From Uranotaenia lowii (lineage: Eukaryota; Arthropoda; Insecta; Diptera; Culicidae), in the NCBI RefSeq assembly GCF_029784155.1, contig NW_026597100.1:1-64000 (forward strand): 64,000 nt of DNA. Reading direction: 5' to 3'. Positions 52,801 to 63,340 of the stretch are shown piece by piece; the stretch's first letter is position 1; the number at the start of each line of letters is the position of its first letter. Both the position numbers and the translations under genes were made by a program. A model generated the notes under the pieces. The model worked only from the letters and a program-made list of their open reading frames with translations. It was not told where the DNA came from and did not search any database.

Positions 52801-55800
52801 TGGGCTTTCAACGAATGATAAGTGTTAATTGCATTTCCAGTTTCCTCTAAAAATAACGCTCGAAACATTCATATCTCGATAAGTTATTCTGTTCAAATAT
52901 TACGTGACGAAATTTTCGACCCCTCTCCCCCCTACGTAACACATTCGTTAAAGATTTTCTGTCCAAAATTCACAAATCGAAACAAGGTGCTATACCCCCT
53001 CCCTCCCTAAACGTGATATGTAATATTTGAATGATACCTTATATGAGATTTTTTCGGTTCAATACTTTAATATTCTCTCTGAATAATATTTTATCTTGTC
53101 TGAGGATATCTTAAACTGATATAATTTAGCTATAGTCGTATAGATTTTCTATGAGTCCTATATTTTTAAGTCCCATTCATTAAGCAAACAGTAGCGACAC
53201 CATGTCCTCCATAGTCCAGTTTAGAGTAGTTAAGAATCTTTTGGGTACAGGCATACATTTTTTCCTAACTACAAAACATCAAAGATTCATCTGGCATCTC
53301 GAATTTTGATAGATTAAAACAAAAATCATAACAGCGATCCAAAAATCATGATTCTAACCCAGCCTACTTCATGGATAAAAGGACGCCTCATGTGCATTTT
53401 AAACTCATGCCAGCGTTCCTACATTCGCACTCAGCAATCAACATCAACTACAGATAAACAAAAAAAAACGTAAACTAAACTCGCCCAGCACTGACTATCC
53501 GGGTAAACGAGCAAGCATTCCGTCTTCTCCCAATCCTACACACGAGTGGATGAGATTCCGAAACAAAAACGCACAACGCTAGCAACTGTACCCTATTCAC
53601 ATTGGGTCGTCAAAAATCAATTCCGTTGGCAACGTTGGGCTGTTCATGGTACTTTTCCGCACACCGCTGTGCCGAGTGTGCCACCATACTACCGAGACGC
53701 CATCTTCAGTCTCTTCATCCACGTACTGAATTTGAGTTTGTAACACGACTGAGGAAAGAAAGGCACAAAAAAGAGCTGCTCAAAAATGGCAACATGGCCG
53801 CTGAGAGTCACTCTCAAAACGAGTCGCAGTTTTCATCCGGTGACCCCGATAACCAAACGTGGCAACATGGGCGATTACCCGGTTCCGAGCGCTGCTAGCT
53901 TATTTTGACATTTTGCTTTTATCCGTCATTCGCCGTGTTCGAGAGAGGTTAGGAACGTTTCGGTTTGTGGCACTTCTCGATGACGGAGCTATTTTTGTAC
54001 GGACACGGGTTTTTTCTCATAAACTTAATCAGCGTGAGGGGGGTGGTACGATGTTCGATATCGATCGGTCGACAAAAATACGTGCGTCCGTTGTCATGGC
54101 GGCCGTGGCTGAATGCGTAATTCAGAATACTTTTTTGATTTTATAACATTTTTACATCATTCGCGACTGACGGAGTAATGTTGAAAACCTATTCGGTACA
54201 ACTGTGTTTGATGTTCACTCTGGGGCTTGAACTTATGACCATCACTTAGATCACTAGAGTTCTACCGACTGAGGTATCGCCGAAGCCGATAGAAAATTTC
54301 ACCATTTTTCTATCAGTTCCGTAATTTTTCAAATTACCGAGTAACAGAAATAGAGCGAAGTGGCAAGGCAAGCGTATATGCGAAAAAAAACTTTCTTTGG
54401 AAAATCTTCGTTACTTAGTTACTGAAGTTAATGCAATATTTACTGAAAAAAATGTAAGAGGGTTTCAAATTCGACGTTTGTATAACCGAGCATACGGTAT
54501 TTTTTTACAGAATATTCGGTATTTTTTACCGAAATTTCGGTAATTTTAGTCAATAAACTGAACATAATTTTACCGAATTATCTGCAATTTAAATTGTATT
54601 ACTTTAAAATTTTTAGCTATTGGGTACATTTTACGTACCAATGGCCTGCTTTGATCTTGTTTCCTTGGAAACAAAAAAAAACATGATATTAGTAGCCTAG
54701 ATTTAAAAGTCGCCTTTCCTTCTAAGCGTATTATGAATTTCACAGTTCTCACTCAAAGAGCGAAAGTTCCAATCTCCGAATCGGTGAATTCGGAAAAAGA
54801 AAAAAATCGATGAACTTCTAACTACTCAGAAATAAAAATATTTAATTAAAAACAATAAATTTTTGACATTTTTTCCAGTATGATTCTGAGCGTGAGAAGT
54901 ATCCATAAGAATTTGTTTTTTTTTTTCTGCTGAGTAGTATGCTACAAGCGTCCTTCAAAAAGCTGAGTAAGCTTCAAAGATTCCGACTTTAGTTGAAAAA
55001 AAAATATTTTTATCAAAGGAAAAAATCCATTCCGGTAGGAATTGAACCCTCATCTTTAGCTTTCAAGTGAAAGCGAATACAGTTCAGTAACGAAAAAATT
55101 GTTGTAGGAATTTGTGAAATGTGATTGTCTTTCATATATTTCCTCACAAAACCGAATATTGCTATACCAATTCTCCGACACACATTTAAACAATCTTATT
55201 CGGGCCTCCAGGCACCGAGCAAAAATGAGCGCATGTGCGCAGATTCTTCCCGCTGAATATCGAGCCAAAAACCAGTTTCCCACAGCACCGTAAAATGCTT
55301 CCGACGAACAGCCGCTTCACCCTATTATCTTGGTTTAGTCGAGTAGCGTTGGCAATTGCTGGTTATTTTTCGCCTGCTGAACCTCCGCGCCACAGATCGC
55401 TTGGCTGTGTTCAACCTACAGAGCTGCTCTACCTTCTCCTCTCATTCGCCTCTGATTATGATGACGACGCTCGTCGTTGGTCTTCACGGTGAACAACACG
55501 GACGAACGAAGCGACTGCTGCTGGTACGAAACATCGAGAATCGTCGATAGCGTGGACAAAGGGAAGAGACCGAAACGTTCGCCGCCAAACGGAGAGGCTA
55601 CAAATACCAACAGTTTCGTCTACCTTCTACGGGTAGATATGGCAGAGCTGTGAAAGGAACATGCGACTGTGTGGATGGTTTCTCGTGTACAGATCGCATG
55701 TGTAGAGTAACCACAGCGATGCTTGTATTTTTTTCGGAGCGAAGTCGATTTTTTCATGCACGAAACAAATCCGCCTGTTCGACCCAACCCAAAGGCAGCC

Positions 55801-58800
55801 ATTTTGTTTTCAAGCTTGGGTTTATAATTATTAGGGCACGGCGTACTTTGGTTTGGAGTGAAGAGTTGACGTTTCGAAAATATAAGCGTAGATCTTCATC
55901 AGCCTACTTTTATATAAAGAGTTGACGTTTCGAAAGTATATTGGTCTTCATCAACCTATGATATTTTGGAATATAAATACAATAGAACCCGTTTATTCGA
56001 AGTGGTCGGGGAAGGACTACCTCGGATGAGTGAAATTGCGAATAAAACGAAATACTAAGAAAACCCATATCGATTTGCTCTGGTTTTGCATATCAGTCAA
56101 GCACATAGCTCGGTAAATATGTACATGAATCTTGTATGAACATGGTGGCTCGTAATCTTCTTACGATTACGTGACGTTTCGTACCTGAACATTATCAAAT
56201 TTCCAAAAGTGATGGGAACAATTAAGATGAAAATGGGAAATGAAAGTGATGAAGAACATAACCTTAAATATCATGAATTTTTCGAAAAAGATACAACGGC
56301 TCACTTACGTGATAAAAAAACATAAAATGTTGAAAAATGTACTTACTTTTTCTGTTTATCGATGTAGTTCGTCAGGGCCCAGTGTTGAGCTCGCAGATGC
56401 CACATGATTTTCGGGGCACAGCTGAAGCACTGCCAGTTATCGTTGCGGGAAATGTCCTGCACACAGGCCCGCGACAGATTCTGTACGATGCACTTCTTAC
56501 AGAACACGTACGGACACTTGGAGCAGCAGTAGACTTCGCCACCCTGCCCGCACCAGCGACAGTACAGTTCGCTACCGTCTTCGCCCTTGTCGAACTCACC
56601 GCTATTGTAGAACGTATGGCAGTTGCGGCAGTGCGATACTCGCAGCACCGGATGCATTCGGATGATGGCCTCCGAAATCGGGGCCGTTCCGATATGCATG
56701 TAACAGGAGGTGCAGTGCACCTTCCGTTCAGCAATTTTGTTGACATTTGGGAAAGCCCGCATGTAGAACTGTTTCTCTTGTTCCGAAGTATCATCTTCGA
56801 ACGCCAGACGGAATCCTGTTTAAGTTGAGAGAAATGGTAGACTATTAGAGCAAGGTAAACAAAGTTTATCGAAGTATAACTTATACGGAAAAATATATTA
56901 AATTGACTTCAAATTGTAAAAACAATCTTTGCCTTTGATATAAACTCACGCTGATTTCCTCAGAAATTTGTGTTTTTAGGGACCGCATGCTTTCAAAGTT
57001 CCATATTGGCTGAATAAAGGTTTCCAAGGGTTGCAACCCAATTTTTTAAACTTGATTTTAAATACAAACGATGATAATGAAATCAAAATGGGATTTTTAA
57101 GTGCGTTTAACGTGATTTGTAGGTAAATAGTGCATTTTTTAAGTGCCATAGCTTAGTTAGGTGCATTTTGCGTGTGTTTGTTTTGGAACTTGACAGCAAG
57201 AACTTCGATTTGAGTTGAGGACATTGACTGCACTTTCGATTGCAAGAGTGTGGCTAAATTATTGCATTTGTGGTAGCATATCGTCGTCTCAAAGACCCTG
57301 GTAAATCAGTATAAGCCAGATGCAACCACCATATCCGAAAATCAGTTTCAATTTTAAAATAAACCGGGAGACGGCTGACAACCGTCCTGCATTTAAAGTT
57401 CATATTGGGCAGAGAAAAAGTCGTCGAAGGAAAACCCAAAGTTATCTATACCTTGAGATGCTCGAGGCCTTGTATCTAAGAATCGAAAGTGACTCAGTGG
57501 TTGGTAGCGTATCGTTTTACAAATTTAATTAAAGGATAATTTGTATAGCATTTTGGAAGAAAAACGTAGGATATTTCGAAGCAAAAAACTAGTTTCGGAA
57601 AATTGTTTTCTATTATCAGTACGACTTTCTTTTCAGCTCAATAACAAGACTTGAATGTTCCCATAATAACTAAATTGACAGATACCCAAGTAACCAAAGG
57701 CTCCAGAAAGACTTACTCAGCTTTTTCAAGGCCCCTATCTATAATAGGAGGTAGTCAAAAGTAATCAGCTCTTGTTTGTGTCTGAAGAGAATGCTAATCA
57801 GCCCAAATTTAAGTTCTTAAAGCTACTTTCAAGTTCGTTTGGGTGGCTGTAGAGAACGCTATTCAGCTTCTAAGAGAATGTCAAGAAACTTCTACGCGTC
57901 GAAAAAAAAACCGAATGACAGATTACTCTGACAACCAGATGTCAAATTGCTAGGTTGCCGGTCTATCATGGTCTATCTCATTGGTTTTAATTATATTGTT
58001 TTGATTTCAAAAGCTGCTTATGCCTAGAGAATTGAACCGCTGCTCTCTAGGTTGCAATGAAACTCAGCAGCCTCTCGACCAATCCAGCAATAGTTCATTG
58101 CCACTGTAATAATTAGTATTTAAACTTAATGTCATTTGAGATGATTGAATGGGTTGGTCAATAGATAATTGTACCTTATTTCGTTTAAAGGTCTTTCAGT
58201 ACACAAAATGAACAATCACAAAAAATCGCATCCTCAAAAATTGATTCGAATATCTTAACATTTATAAGAAAAATTCGAAAAAATCTAGAATTCCATTTGT
58301 AAATATCAGTACAAATATAAACAAAACAAATACCATGACAAGAAATTGACAGACATTTTTGACATGTCGTTTAGAATTCCCATATAGGTTCTTTTAAACA
58401 CCTTCAAATATCTTAATGGTGCGTTTTAGAATGTTACGCGAACGTTATCGACCTTCTTGAAAGACATTTTTGACATGTCGCTTAGAATTCCCATTTAGGT
58501 TCTTTAAACCACCTTCAAGTATCTTAATGGTGCGTTTTAGAATGTTACGCGAACATTATCGACCTTCTTGAAAGAAGTTCCATTAAAAGCGCTTAGAAGT
58601 TCCGTTATCGATAGTTTAACCTTTCAAAGGGCGATGGAAGTTCTTGTGTAACTTTTACGCGACAAGAGTCACCTGAAGTTCCCGTAAAACATTTTTTCAG
58701 CCAAATGTGAACTTCGGAGTTCCATCTTTAAGTAAAAACGCGACTTTTGGTTGCTTGGGAATCAACTGCAACGCAGAACGAAGTGCCGGCTCTATTCGGT

Positions 58801-61800
58801 ACTTCTTCGATACAGTTGATTGATGAGGGTAAAAATTCAGTATGTGGTCAAGCTTCTATTCAAAATGCTCCTCCCTTTTTTCAACACTTTAGTAACTTTC
58901 TTCCTATGGTCTAGCAGTCTATCATTTCAAATCTATAATACTCACCGATAAAGCCGCTCAAAATTTTCCGAAAAATTACAATGTACCTTTAAATTTTACT
59001 GCGGAGAAAAATGCAAAATCTTCATCACCCAAGGGACACTGAAGTTCACAATTGGTTACGAATGGAACTTGAAAGTTCAATAACGGTTCATTAACAAGCA
59101 CATCAACTTCCAATTCGTCAAATGTTCGTATTGAGTTTGGAATTAGCTCCAAGACGAAAATGTATTTAGTTCTCTCCGGTATACTTTACTCAGCCAAATG
59201 TTAACTTCGAAAGATACTCTTTAAGTCGTTTTGTATGTGGTTACCTGAGCAGTAGCTTACTTGTGAAGATTGAGGTTGGACAGTTTCTTTAACGCTCAAG
59301 CAATCAAAAGTTCCATAAATACGCTACTTACGAGTGCTTTCGAAGTTCCATATTGGCTGAATGGAAATTTCTTTTCATTTCTATTTAAACATTTTTAACG
59401 CTCAATCTCGAATGTAGAAAACAGAAAAGGAGTCTGTTCGTTGATTCTTATGTTTTTTTCCCTAATCTTTCTTTGGAACTTGAGGACTTTGAAATGCGAA
59501 GAAATCGAAACGGGAAATCGACTAAATCCGGAGTTTTGTATCTCGATAATCATTTACAGAAATTCTAAAAACTTGGTATTTTCAAATTTGTTATAATGTT
59601 TTGCTTCATTTTGTAGAATATAGTTTCGTGGTTAAATTGATTAACTTTAAAGTTAATCTTTTAGGTGTAGCATAGTAGCGGAATGCGAGATGTTTCGTAT
59701 TTTGCCCCCAATGGCTAAAACATAATACAACAACGATGCCGGCCAAGTTCACTCATTTGTCAGTGTGAAAATGCAAAAAATTGTTTAGTTTGAGACGATA
59801 CGGCTTGGCTTACCCTGTTAAGCTTACCTTCTCAATATCTTATTTCTACTGAAATTTTTCAACAAGTTAGAAAAATAAAATGAAATATAAGGAACTGCCA
59901 AAAAGTTATGAATTATTTACAAAAATATTGAGCATTATAATACAATGGACGTTATGAGAATTTTTTCTCAATATATTTTATTACCGAAAACTGGTGATAT
60001 TACACAGAATATAACTTCAGCAAAACTTGGAATTGACCAACTTTGTTTTCTTTTTTTCGTTTTTTTTTGTTTTTTTTTTCGGATGATTTCATGGTTTGCA
60101 AAGACTTAGGACGTAAAAGATGTTAAGAACAGCTGGAACTTGTTTAAGATTTTCTGAAACTTGGGGTTCTTCTTACTTAGCTCGGAATAAAACCATGCCA
60201 TTTTCAGCTTTTCTTAGAATAAACCATTGTTGCTTGTCGCACCAAATGTAGTATCTTCTTCACAATATTTTCTATATTTAACGACTTTAACTTAGTCCTA
60301 GTATTTTTATTGGAAATAAGTCAGAGGAGGTAAGATTGTGAGAGAAGTTTAAGAAAACAAAACAAAAATATTTTTAAAATGATTAAAAAATGGCTTACTG
60401 GATTCGGATTTGTATATGTATAAAAATCTCAAATCATGAACGCTAAATAATAAAGAATTAAGATCATTAAGATATTTCAGTAATAATTGAATTAATTTTT
60501 AAGTAGGAACACGGATTCAAAGGAAACTTGAGAAGAACGCATAACATTTTTGAAAAAAAAAGAAAAATGCACACAAAACTCATTAAGCTCCGAAAAAAAT
60601 AAAAATCCAACAAAACCTTTAAAAATCAGCATTTGATGTGAAAGATTATTAATTTTAAAAAGAGAAATTGGCAATTATTGGATTGATATTGATGAAAGTT
60701 CGGAGGATTCATTTAATAAACGATTTAAGTGTTTTTTTAGGAGGCGTGTCAGTAAAGTACCTACTATTTAAGTTGGAGATGCATTATTTAGTAAATTAAA
60801 AACGAAATCTTTAAATGTGAATGTGGTTGAAATTTTCAAAAAAGATCTGATATTTATGTACGTTCGTTTTTGGTCACATTCGATTTAGGAAACGGTTTTT
60901 AGAAACAACATTACCGCTATAAAAGGACCAATATAATTTAGACAAACACCATACATATGTTTTACCGTTCTTTAATGGTTGTAAAATACAATAAAAAAAA
61001 CTAAAAGTACTCAAAAATGACAAAACAATGAAAATTAAAAAAAAAAACAAATATGTACAAACAAAAGACTTAGAATGATGAAAAATAATTATCAAGAATG
61101 ACCAAAATAGCAAATCTGACATAAATAAAGAAACGTTATAAACAAAACAAGAAAAGTGCTAAAAGCCTCAAACATGATAAAAAAGAATAAAAAATGATGC
61201 AGAATAACAAAAATAGCAAATATGACATTTAAAAAAACAAACATTATCAAAACAAAAAAAGTGCTAAAAGCATTAAATAACATGATAAAAAGAATTTTAA
61301 AAAATGACTCAAAATAGTCGAAAATTTACTGAAAAAAAAGATAAGAAAAAACCGCTTGATTTTGGCAACATAAAATGTTCGGGCGAGTTGCCAAAATCTA
61401 ACGGGGTCTGTACTTGAAACCCCTTAAACATTTCACACTCAATCACTTCAAAATGATTGTTATATAATGTCGGTACATCATTGAAAATTTAGAAAAGTTT
61501 CAACACTTCTAAAAGTAGGTTAATTAGAAAATTATGGTATTTTTTTTTTTAAATCTCATATAAAATTATTGTTTTCATTTTATTTTTGTTTTTATAAAAA
61601 AAATGAAAAAAAGTTATAAGAAATAAGGATTTTAAATTAACCCTAACCATGATACTCAAGTGTTTAATAACTGTCGATAAAACACTTAAAAATTTCCGTG
61701 TTTCACTCATTCAAATTTTTTGCCAGCAAAAAATTCAAATATGAAGAAACGTTAGTCATTATTAACACAAAATAGATAAAATTTTCACTTTTACACTTTT

Positions 61801-62629
61801 GCTCTGAAGGCTTTAAATATAATGATACTTTTTTTTTGTAAATCTTTATTTGAAACGGCTCGTACCTTCAGGTTTGAAGGAGTCTCTTTTTTTGTTTTTA
61901 CAACTGTTTGCTTAGCTCAACACTGATACAGTAATTAGTGAAAAAAAACTGAGTAAACTGAGATAAAAACCCGTCACCATCTGTAAGAATGTTTTAAAAA
62001 TGACATAGTAATTCGAAATGTTTCAAAATATGCAACAATGATTGTGATTTATTTCAATTATTTTCCTATTTATATTTATATCAGAGTTTCACGCAATTTC
62101 ATTTAATATGTTCAATTTATATTCTTAAATCTGCGGCATTGCTGTTTTTGTTGATAATTAAACTTGTAACCAAATTCTCTAGACAAAAATCATATTTTTT
62201 CAAACAATTAGAACATTTACATTTGAACACAACAAATTTTTCAACAAATTCATATAGAAATAAGCATGCTTAAAAATGTTTTTATGCCAACAAAAGGAGC
62301 GACCTAACTTTTCGACCAACACTCTATTGAACCGGTGTGTAAGCAGCTTTCTCCCCGCGAAAATATCACCCAAAATCAAGTGCTGAATTTACCTATCACG
62401 ACTTGCATTGATCATTAACAAATCCAGACACATTAGCACGACTCCCTTGACTATCCAAAATATTGAAAAAATATAGTTTTGATGGCATAATTTCCTAACA
62501 ACACATTCGGGCGGGAGTTCCGATTGACCGCGAAAACAACTCGCGTTTCGATAAGACGTCAGAAAGCAACAACAATTCAATACAAGGCAAAAGGCACTTA
62601 CCGTCTTCATCATAAAATTCGTCAGACAT
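46174..62629 (-). CDS. ADD1-like chromatin protein with ATRX-type ADD domain (complete, 5 exons)
   Basis: Exons (minus) 62629-62602, 56815-56347, 49706-48235, 48167-47004 and 46853-46174 join in frame to 3813 nt, 1270 residues plus stop. All introns have GT/AG ends. Start context is CCAACCATG. Residues about 40-150 form an ADD domain: a GATA-like finger (C44, C47, C72, C75) and a PHD-type finger (C95, C98, C107, C110, C115, C118, C139, C142). Two conserved blocks follow at about 342-374 and 492-603, then an acidic stretch and a very long Glu/Lys/Asp-rich C-terminus. There is no SNF2 helicase. ADD domains of ATRX bind histone H3 tails with K9 methylation; in Drosophila the ADD domain is in the separate protein ADD1, a partner of the helicase XNP and of HP1a (established knowledge). 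This gene is its likely orthologue. Two long introns (6.6 and 5.8 kb) carry the transposons. Confidence 0.9.
47004..48167 (-). CDS. ADD1-like gene exon 4 (Glu/Lys-rich)
   Basis: Begins [20 protein letters not shown]; the first line may be a short conserved motif. The remainder is extremely rich in E, K, D, S and T, with repeated phrases of the kind EEK/SEKED and no folded domain visible. Donor GGTAATT at its end. Confidence 0.88.
48235..49706 (-). CDS. ADD1-like gene exon 3 (conserved blocks, polyQ, acidic tail)
   Basis: Residues about 166-656. It includes [12 protein letters not shown] and glutamine runs, block 1 ([20 protein letters not shown], then [13 protein letters not shown]), a Q-rich spacer, and block 2 ([10 protein letters not shown] to [10 protein letters not shown], with [20 protein letters not shown]). 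The end carries [20 protein letters not shown], a SUMO-interacting-motif-like core. The same block order and exon boundaries occur in exon 3 of the THAP gene. Confidence 0.92.
49811..50074 (+). pseudogene. DD37E mariner transposase relic, left part
   Basis: Reads [20 protein letters not shown], then [32 protein letters not shown] and VYMKECLHK. The MDDETYVK block holds the first catalytic aspartate. The N-terminal half and left inverted repeat are missing. The reading is interrupted at 50074 by an R1-type insertion and continues at 52128. It lies in antisense inside the second intron of the ADD1-like gene. Confidence 0.8.
50075..52127 (+). mobile_element. Internally deleted R1-clade non-LTR retrotransposon
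   Basis: An insertion of about 2.05 kb inside the mariner relic, bracketed by the duplication ATAAGCAGCTGC / ATAAGCGGCTGC (50063-50074 and 52128-52139, one mismatch). It contains a gag-type ORF1 (50356-51801) and then only the first residues of ORF2 ([20 protein letters not shown] at about 51808), after which most of the endonuclease and all of the reverse transcriptase are gone. It is markedly GC-richer than its surroundings. Non-autonomous. Confidence 0.8.
50356..51801 (+). pseudogene. R1-clade ORF1 (Gag) with one in-frame stop
   Basis: Two open stretches in the same frame (50356-51147 and from 51151) are separated by a single TAA at 51148. The first part is basic and Pro-rich. The second has the Gag-like core ([20 protein letters not shown]) and three zinc knuckles: [28 protein letters not shown] and [15 protein letters not shown] (CCHC, CCHC and the C-x2-C-x3-H-x6-C form typical of R1/jockey ORF1). 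The protein would bind RNA in an active element. The stop makes this copy probably inactive. Confidence 0.8.
52128..52448 (+). pseudogene. DD37E mariner transposase relic, right part
   Basis: Continues the left part: [19 protein letters not shown] with the second catalytic D, then a frameshift, [33 protein letters not shown] with the catalytic E, and a C-terminus [16 protein letters not shown]. In intact relatives the D-E spacing is 37, hence DD37E. The HY after the catalytic D is lost. About 120 nt downstream, CGTGGACACCCTTCA may be the right terminal repeat. Confidence 0.8.
52900..53040. repeat. Dispersed repeat (C-run / ACGTAAC type)
   Basis: Contains TTACGTGACGAAATTTTCGA, C-rich runs, and CCTACGTAACACATTCG. 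It resembles, inverted, the sequence near 3360-3470. No gene. Confidence 0.35.
53370..53460 (+). promoter_or_regulatory. Core-promoter-like sequence in ADD1-like intron
   Basis: A TATA-like GGATAAAAGG at about 53373 is followed about 60 nt later by an initiator-like ACTCAGCAATC. Downstream, to about 53760, no coding region or known RNA is recognised. It may be a transposon promoter. Spacing is longer than usual for TATA to initiator, so this is weak. Confidence 0.2.
54221..54290 (-). repeat. tRNA-like sequence, probable SINE head
   Basis: On the minus strand: GCGATACCTCAGTCGGTAGA (A-box-like), then GGTCATAAGTTCAAGCCCC (B-box-like GTTCAAGCC). The distance between boxes fits a tRNA-derived promoter. 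No complete cloverleaf was established. Confidence 0.4.
54480..54560. repeat. Decayed fragment of the ACCGAA hairpin MITE
   Basis: CGGTATTTTTTTACAG and TTACCGAAATTTCGGTAATT share the vocabulary of the hairpin MITEs at 329-567 and 13457-13696, without their ends. Confidence 0.4.
55028..55095 (-). repeat. tRNA-like sequence
   Basis: On the minus strand GAGGGTTCAATTCCTACCGG is a clear B-box/T-arm, preceded by a possible anticodon stem (TTTCACTTGAAAG). The A-box is weak. Possible SINE or tRNA pseudogene. Confidence 0.35.
55978..56060. repeat. Pogo-like MITE fragment
   Basis: Left-end-like CAATAGAACCCGTTTATTCG followed by GACTACCTCGGATGAGTGAA, related to the pogo-like MITEs at 26.7 and 27.6 kb. 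The other end was not found. Confidence 0.45.
56347..56815 (-). CDS. ADD1-like gene exon 2 (ADD domain)
   Basis: Residues 10-166. After an AACAG acceptor it reads [19 protein letters not shown], then the GATA-like finger ([11 protein letters not shown] ... [11 protein letters not shown]) and the PHD-like finger ([34 protein letters not shown]), ending [10 protein letters not shown] at a GTAAGT donor. The complete ADD domain lies on this one exon. Confidence 0.93.
58019..58090 (-). repeat. tRNA-like sequence
   Basis: On the minus strand: GGATTGGTCGAGAGGCTGCT (A-box) and GAGCAGCGGTTCAATTCTCT (B-box), with a potential anticodon arm between. It is the most tRNA-like of the copies in this window but lies within a MITE. 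Confidence 0.4.
58352..58573. repeat. 111-bp tandem duplication
   Basis: Two units starting GACATTTTTGACATGTCG at 58352 and 58463. They are about 95 percent alike by eye (for example GAACGTTATCG versus GAACATTATCG). Inside the MITE at 57685-58759. Confidence 0.85.
61080..61310. repeat. Degenerate tandem repeat, unit about 105 bp
   Basis: Two imperfect copies marked by CAAAAATAGCAAATATGACA, AAAAAGTGCTAAAAGC and ACATGATAAAAA. Very A-rich. It generates spurious hydrophobic minus-strand frames. Confidence 0.6.
62602..62629 (-). CDS. ADD1-like gene exon 1 (start)
   Basis: 28 nt encoding MSDEFYDED plus one base, followed by the donor GGTAAGTGC. The join to exon 2 restores a glycine codon and keeps the frame. 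Short acidic start. Confidence 0.75.
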
Positions 62630-63340
62630 GGTTGGCGATTAGCAAGAAAAAACCGCAACTCAATCACACTTTTATTTCACCAAATTCACCGACCGCACTT
62701 CTATAGCAATCACTATCAAAAGTTTATTCTATCCCACAAAAATTCTTGACAGATGAACCGAAATCTCACGGCTTGCTTTGATTAGCACTAATTACCCTCA
62801 AACGCTCACTTCGATAGACCCATCTCAGAAAAAAACCGCAGTGCTCCGTTCGAAAAGATCACCAAACTCCCGGAATTCACTCTCGGTTAATTTCAGCACC
62901 CGTCAAGATGGCGTCCAAATACAGTGCACTCCAAATGAGCTGGCCCCACTTCTTGCGCTGAACAGTTACTCAGTGGAGAGAAAAACAACCAGCACAGAAA
63001 CTTTTACGAGCGTCCGTCACTTTCGAGCGCACCACTAGATTTGAACCGACGACAAGCAATGCAGAACCTCGACACCGAATTTCCCCCCGATTCTGAAGGC
63101 TTGCACACAACCACACTGACAGCGCACCTAGATGGCGTAAGCATCGTCGGACCAATCAGGGCCTGCCAGAATGCGATGGAACATGCTAAACCTGTGGGTG
63201 TGAGCGAAACGACAACAACGAGTGTAGGACACACGTGTAGTATGTGTGTGGGTGAACTGTCACCGAGCAGTTGACAGCCGCTGTCACACAGGGCGCCATT
63301 TTGTTGTTTGCGATGCAGATTCTGACGTAGGCATATGGAA
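62630..63340 (-). promoter_or_regulatory. ADD1-like gene 5' leader and probable promoter
   Basis: Sequence upstream of the start codon, GC-richer and CpG-containing between about 62750 and 63320, compared with the intron beside it. No TATA box was pinned down. A promoter here is inferred from position and composition. Confidence 0.4.

Larger units (their letters stand above)
57685..58759. mobile_element. MITE with CCCAAG(T/C)AACCAAA termini
   Basis: Left end CCCAAGTAACCAAA, right end TTTGGTTGCTTGGG, a 14-bp inverted repeat with one mismatch. The interior holds a tRNA-like stretch (58019-58090) and a 111-bp tandem duplication. A target duplication could not be fixed, so the superfamily is open. 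Confidence 0.5.
56816..62601. other. ADD1-like first intron
   Basis: A 5.8-kb AT-rich intron. It holds a MITE at 57685-58759 and a degenerate tandem repeat at about 61080-61310. Many short minus-strand frames rich in F, L and I are by-products of A/T runs, not genes. Confidence 0.6.

Noticed and set aside
60874..61283. Hydrophobic minus-strand frames resembling membrane proteins
   Set aside because: They are A/T-run translations in a degenerate tandem repeat in an intron, with no conserved motif.
63004..63234. Minus-strand frames upstream of the ADD1-like start
   Set aside because: They lie in the likely promoter/leader, have no domain and are not joined to exon 1 by good splice sites.
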